A stretch of 5,612 nucleotides of DNA from an uncultured Bacillus sp. (GTDB lineage Bacteria > Bacillota > Bacilli > Bacillales_B > DSM-18226): the NCBI RefSeq assembly GCF_946478885.1, contig NZ_CAMLDX010000146.1, positions 1 through 5,612 on the forward strand, read 5' to 3'. How positions within the stretch are numbered: position 1 is the first letter of the stretch; each line of letters begins with the position of its first letter. The notes below the pieces were generated by a model. That model searched no databases, was not told where the DNA came from, and saw nothing but the letters and a program-made list of their open reading frames with translations. Of the stretch, positions 1 to 5,612 are shown piece by piece. The translations under genes were made by a program, and so were the position numbers.

Positions 1-30
1 ATAACAGATAAGGAGCATTTAGAATACTAA
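1..30 (+). CDS. cydB: 3' end of cytochrome bd oxidase subunit II (CydB), partial
   Basis: Read in the frame that ends at the TAA at 28-30, the first bases encode ITDKEHLEY and then stop, and the rest of the gene lies upstream of the window. A short polar, charged tail is what follows the last membrane helix of CydB proteins, and cydB is the normal gene immediately before the CydD/CydC transporter genes in Bacillus cydABCD operons. The assignment therefore rests mainly on context plus a plausible C-terminus, because nine residues cannot identify a family alone. The stop overlaps the next start as TAATG, which suggests translational coupling. CydB would be the membrane subunit that pairs with CydA in the quinol-oxidising bd-type terminal oxidase. 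Confidence 0.6.
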   Translation: MTDKEHLEY

Positions 31-1766
31 TGGATAAACATCTCTTCCACTATAAAGGCATAAAATTGCATATGTTAATAGTTGGAATACTCACTGTTCT
101 CCAAGGGATCACGATTATTTATCAGGCAGTCCTTTTGGCAACAGCGATTACAAATATGTTTAATGGGACAGCATCTTCAGCTGTCCTTCCCTATTTTTGG
201 GGCTTAGCTGCTGTTTTTCTTTTCCGTCATTTACTCCAATGGCTGAAGGAAAGGATCGCATTTCACTTTGGCGAACAAACTGCCTCAAAATATCAAGCAA
301 GCTTAATTCGTACTTTTTTTGAATTAGGGCTGAGAAAAATCGGGAAAAATGGTTCAGGAAATATGATTACTCTTGCTTTAGAGGGAATTCCTAAATTTCG
401 TACATATTTAGAGCTTTTCATCCCTCGTTCTATAGCGATGATTATTATTCCGCTTGTTTTGTTGGCTTATATATACAGTGCAGACACCCTTTCCGCAATT
501 GTTTTAACTTTAACGATGCCTATTATGATTATTTTTCTTATTTTATTAGGAATGGTTGCCCAAAAATATGCCAAAACACAATGGAGCAGCTATCAGCTGC
601 TGGCAAGGCATTTTGTTGATTCATTGCGTGGCCTTTTAACTTTGAAATATTTAGGAAAAAGCAAGTCTCATCAAAATGCTATTGAAAGGGTCAGCGACAA
701 ATATCGGGTTGCAACAAATCGCTCTTTGAGAATTGCTTTTTTATCAAGTTTTTCCTTAGATTTCTTTTCCAGTCTTTCAATTGCTGTTGTGGCAGTTGAG
801 CTTGGTCTTCGATTAATCGACGGCGAAATCGGGTTACAATCCGCTTTGACGGTTTTAATTTTGGCTCCTGAATACTTCCAGCCGATCCGTGACCTAGGCA
901 ATGATTATCACGCTACAATGGATGGGAAAGATGCGGGAAATCAAATTCGTCATCTATTGAATAAAGCTTCCTCTCAACATGAGATGGAGGATGTATCTGT
1001 GCCACGTTGGACTTCTTCCAGTAATTTAACAGTCAAGAAATTAACAAAAGATTCGGATAAAGAAAAAAAATCTATCTTAGAGGATATCAGTTTCTCAATT
1101 AACGGATGGAAAAAGGTAGGAATTGTTGGGACCTCCGGTGCAGGAAAATCAACTTTAATCGATATGCTGTCCGGTTTTTCTAATCCCTCACAAGGAAGCA
1201 TTATGATTAATGGAATGAGTATAAGGAGTTTCTCAACTTCAAGCTGGCAGACGCAAATTAATTATATTCCGCAGCATCCATATATCTTCTCTGGTACAGT
1301 GGAGGATAATATCAAACTATATACCCCCGATGCATCACGTGAAGAAGTAGAAAATGCCATTAGGATAACCGGATTAACCCAGTTCGTTAGCAGTCTTCCC
1401 AACGGTTTGGATGAGCAGATCGGACAAGGCGGTCGGGTTTTAAGCGGCGGCGAAGAACAACGTATTGCGTTAACTCGTTCCCTTCTTCAGAACCGACCGG
1501 TGATATTGCTTGATGAGCCTACTGCACATCTGGATATCGAAACGGAATATGAGATTAAACAAATGATTCTTCCTTTGATGCAAAATAAACTCGTTTTCTT
1601 TGCTACGCACCGTTTACATTGGATGCGGGAAATGGATGTTATTCTGGTCCTAAACAAAGGCAAATTAGTTGAAACCGGTACGCATGATGAACTATTGACG
1701 AAACAAGGATTTTATTACCAGCTTATTGAGGCACAGGGCGGTATTGTTGGAGGAATAGAAGAATGA
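30..1766 (+). CDS. cydD: CydD-family subunit of the CydDC ABC transporter for cytochrome bd assembly (called CydC in B. subtilis)
   Basis: This is a 578-aa ABC half-transporter with a membrane domain fused to an ATPase domain, the usual length for CydD. About six membrane helices can be seen near residues 14-38, 52-72, 132-150, 155-177, 235-258 and 268-285. The ATPase domain follows from about residue 332, with Walker A GTSGAGKST (367-375), Q-loop Q415, signature LSGGEEQR (471-478), Walker B VILLDEP (491-497) with catalytic E496, D-loop AHLD (499-502) and H-loop H527. The aromatic A-loop residue expected near 340 is absent (see findings). Its partner is the CydC protein encoded next. The CydDC heterodimer sits in the cytoplasmic membrane and is required for functional cytochrome bd. 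It was long described as a cysteine/glutathione exporter and more recently as a heme transporter in E. coli. The start at 30 overlaps the upstream stop, and an AAGGAG at 10-15 lies inside the preceding gene, 14 bases away and rather distant. Gene naming is swapped between species: this first gene matches E. coli CydD but is named cydC in B. subtilis. Confidence 0.9.
   Translation: MDKHLFHYKGIKLHMLIVGILTVLQGITIIYQAVLLATAITNMFNGTASSAVLPYFWGLAAVFLFRHLLQWLKERIAFHFGEQTASKYQASLIRTFFELGLRKIGKNGSGNMITLALEGIPKFRTYLELFIPRSIAMIIIPLVLLAYIYSADTLSAIVLTLTMPIMIIFLILLGMVAQKYAKTQWSSYQLLARHFVDSLRGLLTLKYLGKSKSHQNAIERVSDKYRVATNRSLRIAFLSSFSLDFFSSLSIAVVAVELGLRLIDGEIGLQSALTVLILAPEYFQPIRDLGNDYHATMDGKDAGNQIRHLLNKASSQHEMEDVSVPRWTSSSNLTVKKLTKDSDKEKKSILEDISFSINGWKKVGIVGTSGAGKSTLIDMLSGFSNPSQGSIMINGMSIRSFSTSSWQTQINYIPQHPYIFSGTVEDNIKLYTPDASREEVENAIRITGLTQFVSSLPNGLDEQIGQGGRVLSGGEEQRIALTRSLLQNRPVILLDEPTAHLDIETEYEIKQMILPLMQNKLVFFATHRLHWMREMDVILVLNKGKLVETGTHDELLTKQGFYYQLIEAQGGIVGGIEE
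1749..1754 (+). promoter_or_regulatory. Ribosome binding site of cydC inside the end of cydD
   Basis: GGAGGA lies eight bases before the ATG at 1763, within the last codons of cydD. It fixes the start of the second transporter gene at the ATGA overlap (start 1763-1765, cydD stop 1764-1766). The arrangement suggests that ribosomes finishing cydD reinitiate on cydC, which would help keep the two subunits of the heterodimer in equal amounts. Confidence 0.75.
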
Positions 1767-3493
1767 AACTATTTCAAGTTTACATTAAACCATATTTGCT
1801 GCAATATAAAAAATCAATCCTGCTTGCTGTCTTTTTTGGCTTCTTAACCGCTACAGGAGCATCCATGCTGACCTTTACCTCTGGCTATTTGATTTCACGA
1901 GCTGCTGAAAGACCGGAAAATATTTTAATGATTTATGTCACCGTAGTCTTGGTAAGGACTTTTGGTATTTCACGTGCTGTTACACGGTATATTGAACGGT
2001 TGGCAGGACATAATGCCGTGCTGAAGATCCTTTCACAAATGAGAGTGAAATTATACAGCGTCCTAGAACCACAAGCCTTATTTATTCGCTCCCGCTTTCA
2101 TACGGGAGATCTGCTTGGCACGCTAGCTGATGATATTGAACATTTGCAGGATGTTTATATTCGGACGATTTTTCCAACTTTGACTGCCCTATTACTTTTT
2201 GTGGCATCCGTACTTTCACTAGCTTACTTTGACTGGCTTTTTGCCCTGTGGATCACTTTTTGTTTAAGTATTATTGTATTTGTTTATCCTCTCCTTTCTC
2301 TATTCTTATTGAAAAAATGGCAAATCGAACAGAAGCAGAAGAAAAGCCACCTCTATCAAACCTTAACAGATACCATTTTCGGTTTAAGCGACTGGATCCT
2401 TAGCGGCCAAAAGGAACGATTTATTGGAAAATTTTTGAGTGACAGCAGAGATAATAACCAGATTGATAAAAAAATACGTCATTGGAGTCAGTCGAGAACC
2501 TTCCATTTGCAAATAATTTCTGGCTTAATCCTAATCTCCACAGGAATTTGGGCAGGTAATCAAGCCCATGCCGGTGAACTGGCGCCTGCCTTTATCGCTG
2601 CTTTCACATTGGTTGTGATCCCGGTGGTTGAAAGCTTAATTCCTGTGTCACATGCCATTGAGCGTATTCCAACTTATCAGGAATCCCTGCAACATCTGAA
2701 TCATATTAGCAGGTTTGCACAGCAAACAGATGTCCAGCCAGAAGCAACTGCTCCGATTTTGCCAAACGCTGATATCATAATAAAAGGCGTAAATTACCGA
2801 TATGAACAAACAGAAACAGATGCGTTGCAGCAAATCAGCCTTTCTATTCCATATGGGAGGAAAATGGCTATATTAGGAAAAAGTGGTGCCGGCAAATCTA
2901 CCTTGATCCAGTTATTGCTTGGAGCCCGCACTCCTTCATCTGGAACCATTGAAATTAACGGCCATCCCCCTGGGACATACCGCGATAACATCTTTGATAT
3001 GATTAGCGTATTGAATCAAAAGCCGTATTTATTTGCCACCAGTGTGAAAAATAATATTTTACTGGGAAATCAAAACGCGACAGATGAAGAAATTGAACAA
3101 GTCATAAAGCAGGTAAAGCTGGAGGATTATATCTACTCCCTTCCGAAAGGGATTCATACGCAAATGGAGGAAACCGGGCAGCGCTTTTCCGGTGGTGAAC
3201 GGCAGCGTATCGCACTTGCACGAATTTTATTAAAGAATACACCAATCGTCATATTAGACGAACCAACAGTAGGACTTGACCCACAAACAGAAAGATATTT
3301 AATAGACACTATTTTTTCCGTACTAAAGGATAAAACAGTTATTTGGGTTACCCATCACTTAATCGGAATGGAAAAAATGGACAAGGTTATTTTTATTGAA
3401 AAAGGCAAAATTGCGATGAATGGTTCCCATAATGAATTATTAAAAATGAATCCACATTACCGCCAATTATATAGATTAGACAAGGGCATCTAA
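1763..3493 (+). CDS. cydC: CydC-family subunit of the CydDC ABC transporter for cytochrome bd assembly (called CydD in B. subtilis)
   Basis: This 576-aa ABC half-transporter has six predicted helices near residues 19-38, 52-70, 133-154, 158-183, 249-266 and 270-292, then an ATPase domain from about residue 337. Visible motifs are an A-loop aromatic (Y345 or Y347), Walker A GKSGAGKST (372-380), Q-loop Q419, signature FSGGERQR (475-482), Walker B PIVILDEP (494-501) with E500, D-loop VGLD (503-506) and H-loop H531. The segment RYIERLAGH (75-83) aligns well with RYFERLVSH of E. coli CydC, where, as I recall the structural work, the last arginine and the histidine contribute to heme binding; here they are R79 and H83. 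This supports CydC rather than a generic exporter. It should pair with the preceding CydD in the membrane and serve cytochrome bd maturation. It overlaps cydD by four bases and is the last gene of the operon. The frame is intact and full length. A first terminator begins in its final codons. Confidence 0.9.
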   Translation: MKLFQVYIKPYLLQYKKSILLAVFFGFLTATGASMLTFTSGYLISRAAERPENILMIYVTVVLVRTFGISRAVTRYIERLAGHNAVLKILSQMRVKLYSVLEPQALFIRSRFHTGDLLGTLADDIEHLQDVYIRTIFPTLTALLLFVASVLSLAYFDWLFALWITFCLSIIVFVYPLLSLFLLKKWQIEQKQKKSHLYQTLTDTIFGLSDWILSGQKERFIGKFLSDSRDNNQIDKKIRHWSQSRTFHLQIISGLILISTGIWAGNQAHAGELAPAFIAAFTLVVIPVVESLIPVSHAIERIPTYQESLQHLNHISRFAQQTDVQPEATAPILPNADIIIKGVNYRYEQTETDALQQISLSIPYGRKMAILGKSGAGKSTLIQLLLGARTPSSGTIEINGHPPGTYRDNIFDMISVLNQKPYLFATSVKNNILLGNQNATDEEIEQVIKQVKLEDYIYSLPKGIHTQMEETGQRFSGGERQRIALARILLKNTPIVILDEPTVGLDPQTERYLIDTIFSVLKDKTVIWVTHHLIGMEKMDKVIFIEKGKIAMNGSHNELLKMNPHYRQLYRLDKGI

Positions 3494-3508
3494 AATGCCC
3501 TTTCTTTT
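3482..3508 (+). terminator. Rho-independent terminator overlapping the cydC stop codon
   Basis: AAGGGCAT (3482-3489) and ATGCCCTT (3495-3502) form a perfect 8-bp stem around the 5-base loop CTAAA, followed by a T-rich run (TCTTTT, 3503-3508). The left arm consists of the last sense codons of cydC, and the stop TAA (3491-3493) sits in the loop. This is a compact terminator of normal form for a low-GC Gram-positive genome, and it should end the cyd transcript. Confidence 0.8.
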
Positions 3509-3518
3509 CAAAAACACT

Positions 3519-3560
3519 AAGAAGAGATCGGGTTCATCCCCCGATTTCTTTTTTATTTTT
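3519..3560 (+). terminator. Second, longer rho-independent terminator downstream of the cyd operon
   Basis: The segment 3519-3532 (AAGAAGAGATCGGG) pairs with 3540-3553 over 14 bp, including two G-U pairs, around a 7-base loop TTCATCC. The right arm merges into a T-rich tract running to 3560, broken by single C and A bases. It lies only 10 to 16 bases behind the first terminator and acts in the same direction, so it probably serves as a backup that insulates corA from cyd transcription. Confidence 0.8.
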
Positions 3561-3571
3561 CTTAATTCGTC

Positions 3572-3577
3572 TATAAT
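3572..3577 (+). promoter_or_regulatory. Likely -10 box of the corA promoter
   Basis: A perfect TATAAT lies 34 bases before the corA start, which would put transcription initiation near 3584 and leave a leader of roughly 28 bases. No good -35 hexamer is seen: at 16 to 18 bp spacing the sequence is only the T-rich tail of the preceding terminator, and there is no TG extension. The promoter is inferred from the -10 box and from the need for a start site after two terminators. Confidence 0.5.
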
Positions 3578-3597
3578 TGAAGGAAGGATTCTCAGTT

Positions 3598-3604
3598 AGG
3601 AGGA
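3598..3604 (+). promoter_or_regulatory. Strong ribosome binding site of corA
   Basis: AGGAGGA ends seven bases before the ATG at 3612. It decides between this start and the internal in-frame ATG at 3648 (Met13), which has no comparable site in front of it. Confidence 0.8.
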
Positions 3605-3611
3605 CGTTTGG

Positions 3612-4568
3612 ATGATAAGAACCATTGCAGTGAATAAAGAGGGAATAATGAAAAAAAACATCCCGTTAGAAATTCTCAAAGAGAGCTCTTCTTATACATG
3701 GTTCTGGATTGACTTTGACCAGCCTGATGATAAAGAAAATTTAATGTTACGAGACTCCCTGCAGTTTCACCCTCTTGCCATTGAAGATTGTATCGATCGC
3801 CAGATGCAGCGGCCAAAATTCGATTACTTCGAAGATCATGTTTTCTTTATTACTCATAGCATAAATACAAATACATTTGACAAAGTTGAATTGAACTTTT
3901 TTGTAGGTAACCATTATATTGTTACCTACCATCATACGCAGCTAGAGGAAGTAAACAGAATATGGCGGTATTTCCATCAGGACATTAATATAAAGGATTT
4001 GGATTCCTATAAAATCCTTCACCTGTTGATCGACGAGCTGGTTGACCAATATTTTCCCATTGCCTATGAAGTTGAGGATACGCTTGGAAGAATTGATGAA
4101 AACTCACAAAATGAATCAATGGAAACACTTCTCGAGGAGCTTTTTAAAACCAGACATAAATTGCTTACATTAGGACGGACCGTATCGCCTATGAGGGATC
4201 TTCTTTACCGGATGTTAAATTCCCACCGTCTTCCAGGGGTAACCAATCATAAAGAATACTTCCTCGATATCTATGATCATTTACTTAAACTATCTGAAAT
4301 GATTGAGGCAAATCGGGAGATCACCGCTGATATTAGAGATAGCTATCTCTCTTATAACTCGCATCAAACAAACCGGGTTATGAAAATATTAACAGTGTTT
4401 ACAACTATTTTTATGCCTTTGACCTTTATTGCCGGCGTTTATGGGATGAACTTTATATATATGCCTGAATTAAATTGGAAATACGGCTATCTTGGAGCAA
4501 TGCTCATCATGGCTGTGTTAGGACTGGCCATGTATATATACTTTAGAAAAAAAGGATGGTTTAAATAA
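3612..4568 (+). CDS. corA: CorA-family magnesium/divalent metal ion channel
   Basis: The 318-aa product has the typical CorA length and layout. A large cytoplasmic N-terminal domain spans about residues 1-255 and includes HPLAIED (53-59), a conserved CorA segment, followed by a long helical stretch rich in charged residues (about 130-255) that forms the stalk. Two membrane helices close the protein, at about 258-277 and 292-311. The first ends in the diagnostic YGMN (277-280), and the periplasmic loop carries MPE (284-286). The tail RKKGWFK is basic and cytoplasmic, as in the family. CorA works as a homopentamer in the cytoplasmic membrane and lets Mg2+ (also Co2+ and Ni2+) enter, gated by cytoplasmic Mg2+. 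The sequence resembles B. subtilis YfjQ. It has its own likely promoter and a very short leader, so there is no room for a Mg2+ riboswitch. No clear terminator follows. Export-type CorA relatives exist, so the direction of transport in vivo cannot be read from sequence alone. Confidence 0.92.
   Translation: MIRTIAVNKEGIMKKNIPLEILKESSSYTWFWIDFDQPDDKENLMLRDSLQFHPLAIEDCIDRQMQRPKFDYFEDHVFFITHSINTNTFDKVELNFFVGNHYIVTYHHTQLEEVNRIWRYFHQDINIKDLDSYKILHLLIDELVDQYFPIAYEVEDTLGRIDENSQNESMETLLEELFKTRHKLLTLGRTVSPMRDLLYRMLNSHRLPGVTNHKEYFLDIYDHLLKLSEMIEANREITADIRDSYLSYNSHQTNRVMKILTVFTTIFMPLTFIAGVYGMNFIYMPELNWKYGYLGAMLIMAVLGLAMYIYFRKKGWFK
3903..3929. repeat. Intragenic inverted repeat in corA (9-bp arms)
   Basis: GTAGGTAAC (3903-3911) and GTTACCTAC (3921-3929) are perfect reverse complements separated by nine bases. 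They lie inside the corA coding sequence (residues around 98-106). No T-run follows, so this is not a normal terminator. A function is not evident, and it may be a chance result of codon choice. Confidence 0.6.
4335..4350. repeat. 16-bp perfect palindrome inside corA
   Basis: AGAGATAGCTATCTCT reads the same on both strands with no central gap. It sits in the coding sequence for residues around 242-246, shortly before the first membrane helix. It has the symmetry of a dimeric protein binding site, but the position deep inside a gene gives no support for regulation. Confidence 0.6.
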
Positions 4569-4602
4569 CGCGTTAATAAGTTCTACTAATACATAATGGC
4601 TT

Positions 4603-4632
4603 TTTACTATAAGTTAATACCTATGATATAAT
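4603..4632 (+). promoter_or_regulatory. Likely SigA-type promoter of the YitT-family gene
   Basis: The -10 box TATAAT (4627-4632) is perfect and preceded by TGA (4624-4626), which makes it an extended -10. A TTTACT at 4603-4608 matches the -35 consensus at four of six positions with an 18-bp spacer. Initiation near 4640 would leave a leader of about 66 bases. The rest of the 138-bp gap shows no clear terminator for corA and no other gene. Confidence 0.6.
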
Positions 4633-4692
4633 TTACATATTCCCGATTAACATTGTACCAATTATTTTTTATAGAGCTACACGGATAGAAAC

Positions 4693-4700
4693 AAGGAGGA
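4693..4700 (+). promoter_or_regulatory. Strong ribosome binding site of the YitT-family gene
   Basis: AAGGAGGA lies six bases before the ATG at 4707. It is close to the full anti-Shine-Dalgarno complement and fixes the chosen start. Confidence 0.8.
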
Positions 4701-4706
4701 AACTAG

Positions 4707-5591
4707 ATGGAGCAAACATCAACAGCAGCCGTCCAACATAAAAAACTCACCAAAATCAAAATATTGCGGAAAGGCTTGTTCATTATTTTGGGCGCCATTT
4801 TAATGGGCATTGGATTAGAGGAATTTCTTGTACCAAATAAAATCCTGGATGGCGGAATTGTAGGAATATCCATTATTCTATCTCATCTTACCAGCTGGCG
4901 TTTAGGACTTTTTATTTTCACTTTAAATATCCCCTTTTTCTATATCGGCTACAAACAAATCGGAAAAACCTTCGCACTTTCTACGTTATTAGGTATTACT
5001 GTATTATCTTTTACTACCTCACTTTTACATAATGTTCCTGTTTTTACAGATGATCTTCTTTTAGCCACCGTTTTCGGTGGGATTATTCTCGGTGCCGGGG
5101 TCGGAATCGTGATTCGTTCCGGCGGATCACTTGATGGCACTGAAATTATGGCGATTTTAATTAATAAAAGGTTTCCTTTTTCAGTCGGAGAAATTGTGAT
5201 GTTCTTTAATATATTTATTTTCTCCATCGCCGGATTTGTTTTCGGATGGGAACGTGCTATGTATTCTCTTATTGCTTACTTTATTGCTTATAAAGTCATT
5301 GATATTATGATTATTGGTATTGATGAATCGAAATCTGCCTATATTATAAGCGACTTCCATAAGGAGATTGGTAAAGCGATTATGGCCCGTCTTGGCCGCG
5401 GGGTCACTTATTTAAATGGCGAGGGTGCTTATACCGGCGATAATAAACAGGTGATTTTCACCGTCATTACTAGACTGGAGGAGGCCAAATTAAAATCAAT
5501 CGTTGAAGAAATAGACCCCTCCGCATTTTTGGCAGTGGGAAGCATTTCTGAAGTCCGCGGAGGAAGATTCAAAAAACGAGATATCCATTAA
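4707..5591 (+). CDS. YitT-family membrane protein with C-terminal DUF2179 domain, function unknown
   Basis: The 294-aa protein has a short polar N-terminus (1-20). Several hydrophobic segments follow, at about 22-42, 50-63, 66-82, 90-107, 117-137, 160-180 and 184-205, interpreted as five or six membrane helices of the YitT membrane domain. A soluble, probably cytoplasmic domain of the DUF2179 type occupies about 210-288. Family hallmarks visible are LDGGIVGIS (47-55), RSGGSLDGTEI (137-147), GIDESKSAYIIS (204-215) and the RGVTYLNGEGAYTG region (231-244) of the C-terminal domain. The length is normal for this family, which has several paralogs in each Bacillus genome (YitT, YqfU, YpjC, YvjA, YxkD). 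I cannot decide which one this is, so no symbol is given. No transport substrate or activity can be assigned from the sequence, though the architecture (helical membrane part plus small regulatory-looking domain) would suit a transporter or sensor. The gene has its own promoter and ribosome binding site, and a possible terminator begins just downstream. Confidence 0.88.
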   Translation: MEQTSTAAVQHKKLTKIKILRKGLFIILGAILMGIGLEEFLVPNKILDGGIVGISIILSHLTSWRLGLFIFTLNIPFFYIGYKQIGKTFALSTLLGITVLSFTTSLLHNVPVFTDDLLLATVFGGIILGAGVGIVIRSGGSLDGTEIMAILINKRFPFSVGEIVMFFNIFIFSIAGFVFGWERAMYSLIAYFIAYKVIDIMIIGIDESKSAYIISDFHKEIGKAIMARLGRGVTYLNGEGAYTGDNKQVIFTVITRLEEAKLKSIVEEIDPSAFLAVGSISEVRGGRFKKRDIH

Positions 5592-5596
5592 TCAAG

Positions 5597-5612
5597 AAAA
5601 AAGCTGACCGCT
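5597..5612 (+). terminator. Possible left arm of a terminator, cut by the window edge
   Basis: Directly after the stop of the YitT-family gene comes an A-run followed by GCTGACCGCT. An A-run leading into a GC-richer arm is how many terminators begin in this kind of genome, but the second arm and the T-run would lie outside the window, so this is only a guess. Confidence 0.3.

Noticed and set aside
585..601. A hairpin of 7-bp arms with a 3-base loop inside cydD (AGCAGCT / AGCTGCT).
   Set aside because: It is short, lies in the coding sequence and has no T run. Such repeats are expected by chance in several kilobases.
671..1201. Open frames on the - strand inside cydD, and similar ones inside cydC, corA and the YitT-family gene.
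   Set aside because: They lie antisense within well-supported genes, have no ribosome binding site or recognisable domain, and look like by-products of the coding bias on the + strand.
30..3493. A multidrug or peptide/bacteriocin heterodimeric ABC exporter instead of CydDC.
   Set aside because: The RYIERLAGH segment, the order CydD then CydC, the lengths, and the likely cydB end just upstream all fit CydDC. No peptide precursor or peptidase domain is present.
3561..3611. A Mg2+ riboswitch (M-box type) in front of corA.
   Set aside because: Only about 50 bases lie between the second terminator and the corA start, and the likely leader is about 28 bases. That is far too short for an M-box, and both hairpins upstream look like plain terminators of the cyd operon.
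4566..4575. Palindrome TAACGCGTTA at the corA stop, considered as a terminator.
   Set aside because: The stem would have only five base pairs with essentially no loop and no following T run, so it cannot act as a rho-independent terminator.
1..5612. A novel defence, mobile or biosynthetic system.
   Set aside because: All long frames belong to known core families, there are no integrases, transposases, direct repeat arrays or composition shifts that I can see, and the intergenic gaps are short and explained by promoters and terminators.

Overview
The window reads as a stretch of an AT-rich Gram-positive chromosome, most likely from a Bacillus-type member of the Bacillaceae. The evidence is strong AGGAGG-type ribosome binding sites, simple hairpin-plus-T terminators, SigA-like -10 boxes, and proteins that resemble Bacillus CydC/CydD, a YfjQ-like CorA and a YitT-family membrane protein. 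All genes lie on the + strand and I see no mobile element, RNA gene or CRISPR array.

Layout. Bases 1-30 hold the last nine codons and stop of what is most likely cydB (subunit II of cytochrome bd oxidase). The stop overlaps the start of a 578-aa CydD-family ABC half-transporter (30-1766). That gene in turn overlaps by four bases (ATGA) a 576-aa CydC-family half-transporter (1763-3493). This is the 3' part of a cydABCD-type operon. The two ABC proteins should form the heterodimer needed to assemble cytochrome bd. The operon ends in two consecutive rho-independent terminators (3482-3508 and 3519-3560), and the first one contains the cydC stop codon in its loop. Almost directly behind them is a TATAAT box and a short leader for corA (3612-4568), a 318-aa Mg2+/divalent cation channel with the YGMN signature. 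A 138-bp gap with an extended -10 promoter follows. It leads to a 294-aa YitT/DUF2179 membrane protein (4707-5591), and the window ends in what looks like the left arm of another terminator.

How the genes relate. Only the cyd genes are clearly one functional unit: respiration with cytochrome bd and its maturation. corA and the YitT-family gene look like separate, independently promoted housekeeping genes. Nothing in the sequence ties them to the cyd operon beyond location.

Overall this is an ordinary core-genome region. I did not find a previously undescribed system. The points worth a second look are small: the stop codon inside the terminator, the packed terminator-promoter junction, a CydD nucleotide-binding domain without the usual A-loop aromatic, and two well-formed inverted repeats inside corA.
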